A stretch of DNA of 15,483 bases from CAYTQK01 sp964439745 (GTDB taxonomy: Bacteria > Desulfobacterota > Desulfobacteria > Desulfobacterales > Desulfosudaceae): contig CAYTQK010000050.1 of assembly GCA_964439745.1 (NCBI GenBank), positions 1-15,483 on the forward strand, read 5' to 3'. Positions 13,902 through 15,483 of this stretch are shown one piece after another. Position 1 is the stretch's first letter; each line of letters starts with the position of its first letter. Both the position numbers and the translations under genes were made by a program. The notes under the pieces are model-generated. The model saw nothing but the letters and a program-made list of their open reading frames with translations. It was not told the origin of the DNA and searched no databases.

Positions 13902-15152
13902 TCAGGTTAACCCCAGGGAGGACGCTTCGGTCCATTGAGTGGTGTCCACCTTGCCGCTGATGAACTCTCCGGCCTTGAAGACCAGCCGGATATTGTCCGG
14001 GGACTGGAGAACCGTGATATCCGTGAACGGATTTTTTTCCAGTACCACGCAATCCGCCCATTTGCCCGGCTCCAGGGTGCCGGTACGATCCAGCAGGCCG
14101 ATGGCATCGGCCGCGGTCCGGGTGGAAGCGACAATGGCCTCTTCCGGACTCATCAGGCCCAGCTTGACGTACTGGACCAGTTCCATGGCGTTTTTGCCGT
14201 GATAATTGTACGGCGTACCGGCATCCGTGCCCATAACCACCCGCACCCCCAGCTGCCGGGCGCGCTCCAGGTTATCCCGCCGGATCTTGGAAATTTCCTC
14301 GGCTTTTTCCTGCATGAACTGGGGAATCTCCCGGCTGGTCATGGTGTTCAGCATCCAGAAATTGGAACTCAGGGTGGAGGTCAGAAAGACCCCCTGGTCG
14401 GCCATCATCTTGAGGGCATCGTCATCGGCCAGGGTGCCGTGCTCAATGGTGCGGACCCCGGCCCGGATGGCGTTCCTGATGCCTTCGGCGCCGTGGGCAT
14501 GGGCGGCCGTGTGCTTGCCCAGCTTGCGGCCCTCGGTGACCACTGCCCGCATCTCTTCCACGTCCAGCTGAGCCGCCCCCGGTACGCCGCCGGGGTTCAT
14601 GATCGCGCCGGTGGCCATAATCTTGAGACAGTCCACTCCCTCTTTCAACTGCTCCCGGGCCGCCCGCCGGTTTTCATCCACCCCGTTGGCTTCACGATAC
14701 AACCCCGTGAAATATTCATTGCCGGCGGTCAGCATGCAGATAATCCGGCCCGAAGCCAGGATGCGGGGACCGCTGACCAGCCCCTCCTTGACCGCCCTTT
14801 TCACGGCCACGTCGATATAATTGGCCGATCCGGCATTGCGCACGGTAGTAAAGCCGGCCCGGAGGGTGTTGCGCATCTGAACGGCCGCCCGGATGGCCCG
14901 CAGCTTGTCCTCCACCAGACTTTCGTGATAGGTGTCGCCCATGCCGTGCATATCCAGGTGGATATGGGCGTCAATCAGCCCGGGCATAATAAACTTGCCG
15001 CTCAAATCGAACCGACGGGCGTCTTCGGGAATGGGAACTTCCTCCCGGCGGCCGACAGCCTGGATCCGGTCCTTGTCAAAAACCACGGCGGCATTTTCGA
15101 TATGGCGATCATTGCCGTCAAAGAGGGTGCCGCCCAGCAGCGCAACGGTCAC
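13902..15152 (-). CDS. Metal-dependent amidohydrolase (prolidase / imidazolonepropionase-like)
   Basis: 416 residues, GTG start with GAGGTGA 4 bases upstream. It is a complete amidohydrolase-superfamily protein: small N-terminal beta-sandwich, then G-L-I-D-A-H63-I-H65-L-D on strand 1, a probable carboxylated lysine in D-C-L-K177-I-M-A-T-G, A-A-H218-A-H-G on strand 5, I-E-H238-G-T on strand 6, and M-G-T-D310-A-G-T-P on strand 8. The C-terminal strand pair includes P-G-K-W-A-D-C-V-V. This set fits the binuclear group of Xaa-Pro dipeptidase-like hydrolases (COG1228 type) that cleave N-acyl amino acids, dipeptides or related amides. No signal peptide, so cytoplasmic. The exact substrate cannot be read from the sequence. 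It precedes an ATP-grasp ligase in the same direction and has its own promoter. Confidence 0.94.
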   Translation of the reverse strand: MTVALLGGTLFDGNDRHIENAAVVFDKDRIQAVGRREEVPIPEDARRFDLSGKFIMPGLIDAHIHLDMHGMGDTYHESLVEDKLRAIRAAVQMRNTLRAGFTTVRNAGSANYIDVAVKRAVKEGLVSGPRILASGRIICMLTAGNEYFTGLYREANGVDENRRAAREQLKEGVDCLKIMATGAIMNPGGVPGAAQLDVEEMRAVVTEGRKLGKHTAAHAHGAEGIRNAIRAGVRTIEHGTLADDDALKMMADQGVFLTSTLSSNFWMLNTMTSREIPQFMQEKAEEISKIRRDNLERARQLGVRVVMGTDAGTPYNYHGKNAMELVQYVKLGLMSPEEAIVASTRTAADAIGLLDRTGTLEPGKWADCVVLEKNPFTDITVLQSPDNIRLVFKAGEFISGKVDTTQWTEASSLGLT

Positions 15153-15156
15153 GATA

Positions 15157-15163
15157 TCACCTC
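15157..15163 (-). promoter_or_regulatory. Ribosome binding site supporting the GTG start of the amidohydrolase
   Basis: On the - strand GAGGTGA ends 4 bases before the GTG at 15152. The amino acids following this start match the usual N-terminal beta strand of the family, so the start is considered reliable. Confidence 0.6.
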
Positions 15164-15196
15164 ATAGAGCGAAAAATGATTGTTCAATAAAAGCTC

Positions 15197-15219
15197 AGCA
15201 GGGATACCTGCTTTTTTTT
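15197..15219 (+). terminator. Textbook intrinsic terminator on the + strand without an upstream + gene
   Basis: AGCAGG (15197-15202) and CCTGCT (15207-15212) form a perfect 6-bp stem with the tetraloop GATA, and the T-run extends through 15219. No + strand gene ends nearby; the adjacent gene runs the other way. On the - strand the same hairpin falls at the very 5' end of the predicted amidohydrolase mRNA. Confidence 0.6.
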
Positions 15220-15223
15220 ATAA

Positions 15224-15251
15224 ATTATGGTGTCGATGCGGCGGATGTCAA
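15224..15251 (-). promoter_or_regulatory. Sigma-70-type promoter of the amidohydrolase gene
   Basis: On the - strand a perfect TTGACA (15251-15246) is followed after 16 bases by CATAAT (15229-15224), five of six matches to the consensus. The predicted transcript start is near 15217, within the A-run just before the hairpin, giving a leader of about 65 bases. Confidence 0.65.
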
Positions 15252-15355
15252 TGGCTGCGGTTTTAAATTATGGTTATTTTTCAGTAAGTAATAAGGTTTA
15301 CTGGCCATAGCGGTACGGGAGAAGGGCGGAAAAATCCGGGAAGATGGTTTTTTCG

Positions 15356-15398
15356 AAAAAAATCAGCCGCCCCGGCAGGAGAACCCGGCCGGGGCGGC
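15356..15398 (-). terminator. Strong intrinsic terminator of the right-edge gene
   Basis: GCCGCCCCGG (15366-15375) and CCGGGGCGGC (15389-15398) form a perfect 10-bp GC stem with a 13-base loop. On the - strand three bases (TGA) and then seven T residues (15362-15356) follow. It begins 30 bases after the TAG of the gene that enters from the right, so it isolates that gene from the amidohydrolase. Confidence 0.75.
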
Positions 15399-15428
15399 CG
15401 TCAGGGTGCCGCGGACAAAGGCCCGGCC

Positions 15429-15483
15429 CTACCACCCCCAGGTAAGATAATCCTGGATGGAGTCGGCCGCCACCCGGCCGGCG
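15429..15483 (-). CDS. C-terminal end of a gene entering from the right, perhaps an FAD/NAD(P) oxidoreductase
   Basis: Reading the - strand from the right edge, one frame gives AGRVAADSIQDYLTWGW and then TAG at 15431-15429, so 17 codons plus one base are in the window. The G-R-x-A-A-x-S-I-x-x-Y-L pattern is the usual last helix of flavin-dependent pyridine-nucleotide oxidoreductases, such as the small subunit of glutamate synthase and its relatives. That identification rests on very few residues. Support for a real gene end comes from the strong terminator 30 bases downstream. Confidence 0.5.
   Translation of the reverse strand, partial: AGRVAADSIQDYLTWGW

Larger units (their letters stand above)
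15153..15428. other. Intergenic region between the amidohydrolase and the right-edge gene
   Basis: 276 bases. From right to left it holds the terminator of the right-edge gene (15356-15398), an AT-rich stretch (about 15261-15300) upstream of the amidohydrolase promoter with no further signal that I can name, that promoter, and the leader hairpin. No credible open frame. Confidence 0.6.

Noticed and set aside
13935..15167. Long + strand open frame (410 codons) opposite the amidohydrolase
   Set aside because: The - strand holds every metal-binding residue of an amidohydrolase; the + frame is its mirror, with His/Gly-rich noise. An antisense RNA is possible, an antisense protein is not supported.
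1..15483. CRISPR arrays, tRNA or rRNA genes, insertion sequences, toxin-antitoxin pairs
   Set aside because: No regularly spaced repeats, no tRNA or rRNA sequence pattern, no transposase or terminal inverted repeats; the XRE gene with an ImmA-like domain stands alone, with no toxin-like partner beside it.

Overview
This window is about 15.5 kb of GC-rich bacterial DNA (roughly 60-65% GC by eye) with tightly packed genes, many 4-base start/stop overlaps and several GTG or TTG starts. The gene content (a MoxR/DUF58/SpoIIM membrane operon, two-domain universal stress proteins in tandem, an XRE regulator with an IrrE-like domain) and the codon use fit a Desulfobacterota (delta-proteobacterial, sulfate-reducer-like) chromosome. 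That assignment is inference; no rRNA or marker gene is present. There are no tRNA or rRNA genes, no CRISPR array and no intact mobile element.

Left part, positions 1-8832, + strand: one operon of nine genes that enters the window from the left. Its order is a zinc-finger membrane protein (5'-truncated), a six-helix membrane protein with a CxC motif, a second short zinc-finger membrane protein, a DUF4129 membrane protein, a DUF4350 protein, a MoxR-type AAA+ ATPase, a DUF58 (vWA-like) protein, a SpoIIM-like membrane protein and an RDD membrane protein. Five of the eight junctions are ATGA or GTGA overlaps, so translation is probably coupled. The MoxR ATPase most likely acts as a chaperone or remodeller on the DUF58 partner and the membrane proteins; the cellular role of this widespread gene set is not established.

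Middle, 8838-12250: an XRE-family regulator on the - strand converges on the operon with only 5 bases between stop codons. Its C-terminal half looks like an ImmA/IrrE domain in which every residue of the HExxH metal site is replaced. A 322-base AT-rich divergent region holds a good promoter for the regulator, a good promoter for the other side, and a hairpin between them. On the + strand follow two tandem, similar 307-residue universal stress proteins.

Right part, 12311-15483, - strand: a 453-residue ATP-grasp ligase preceded by a 416-residue metal-dependent amidohydrolase of the prolidase/imidazolonepropionase-like type. The amidohydrolase has a near-consensus sigma-70 promoter whose transcript would start just before a hairpin; read on the + strand the same hairpin is a textbook intrinsic terminator with no gene to end. 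At the far right edge are the last 17 codons of another - strand gene, probably a flavin/NAD(P)-dependent oxidoreductase, followed by a strong intrinsic terminator. Ligase and hydrolase together could make and break an amide or peptide bond, but that link is inference from neighbourhood.
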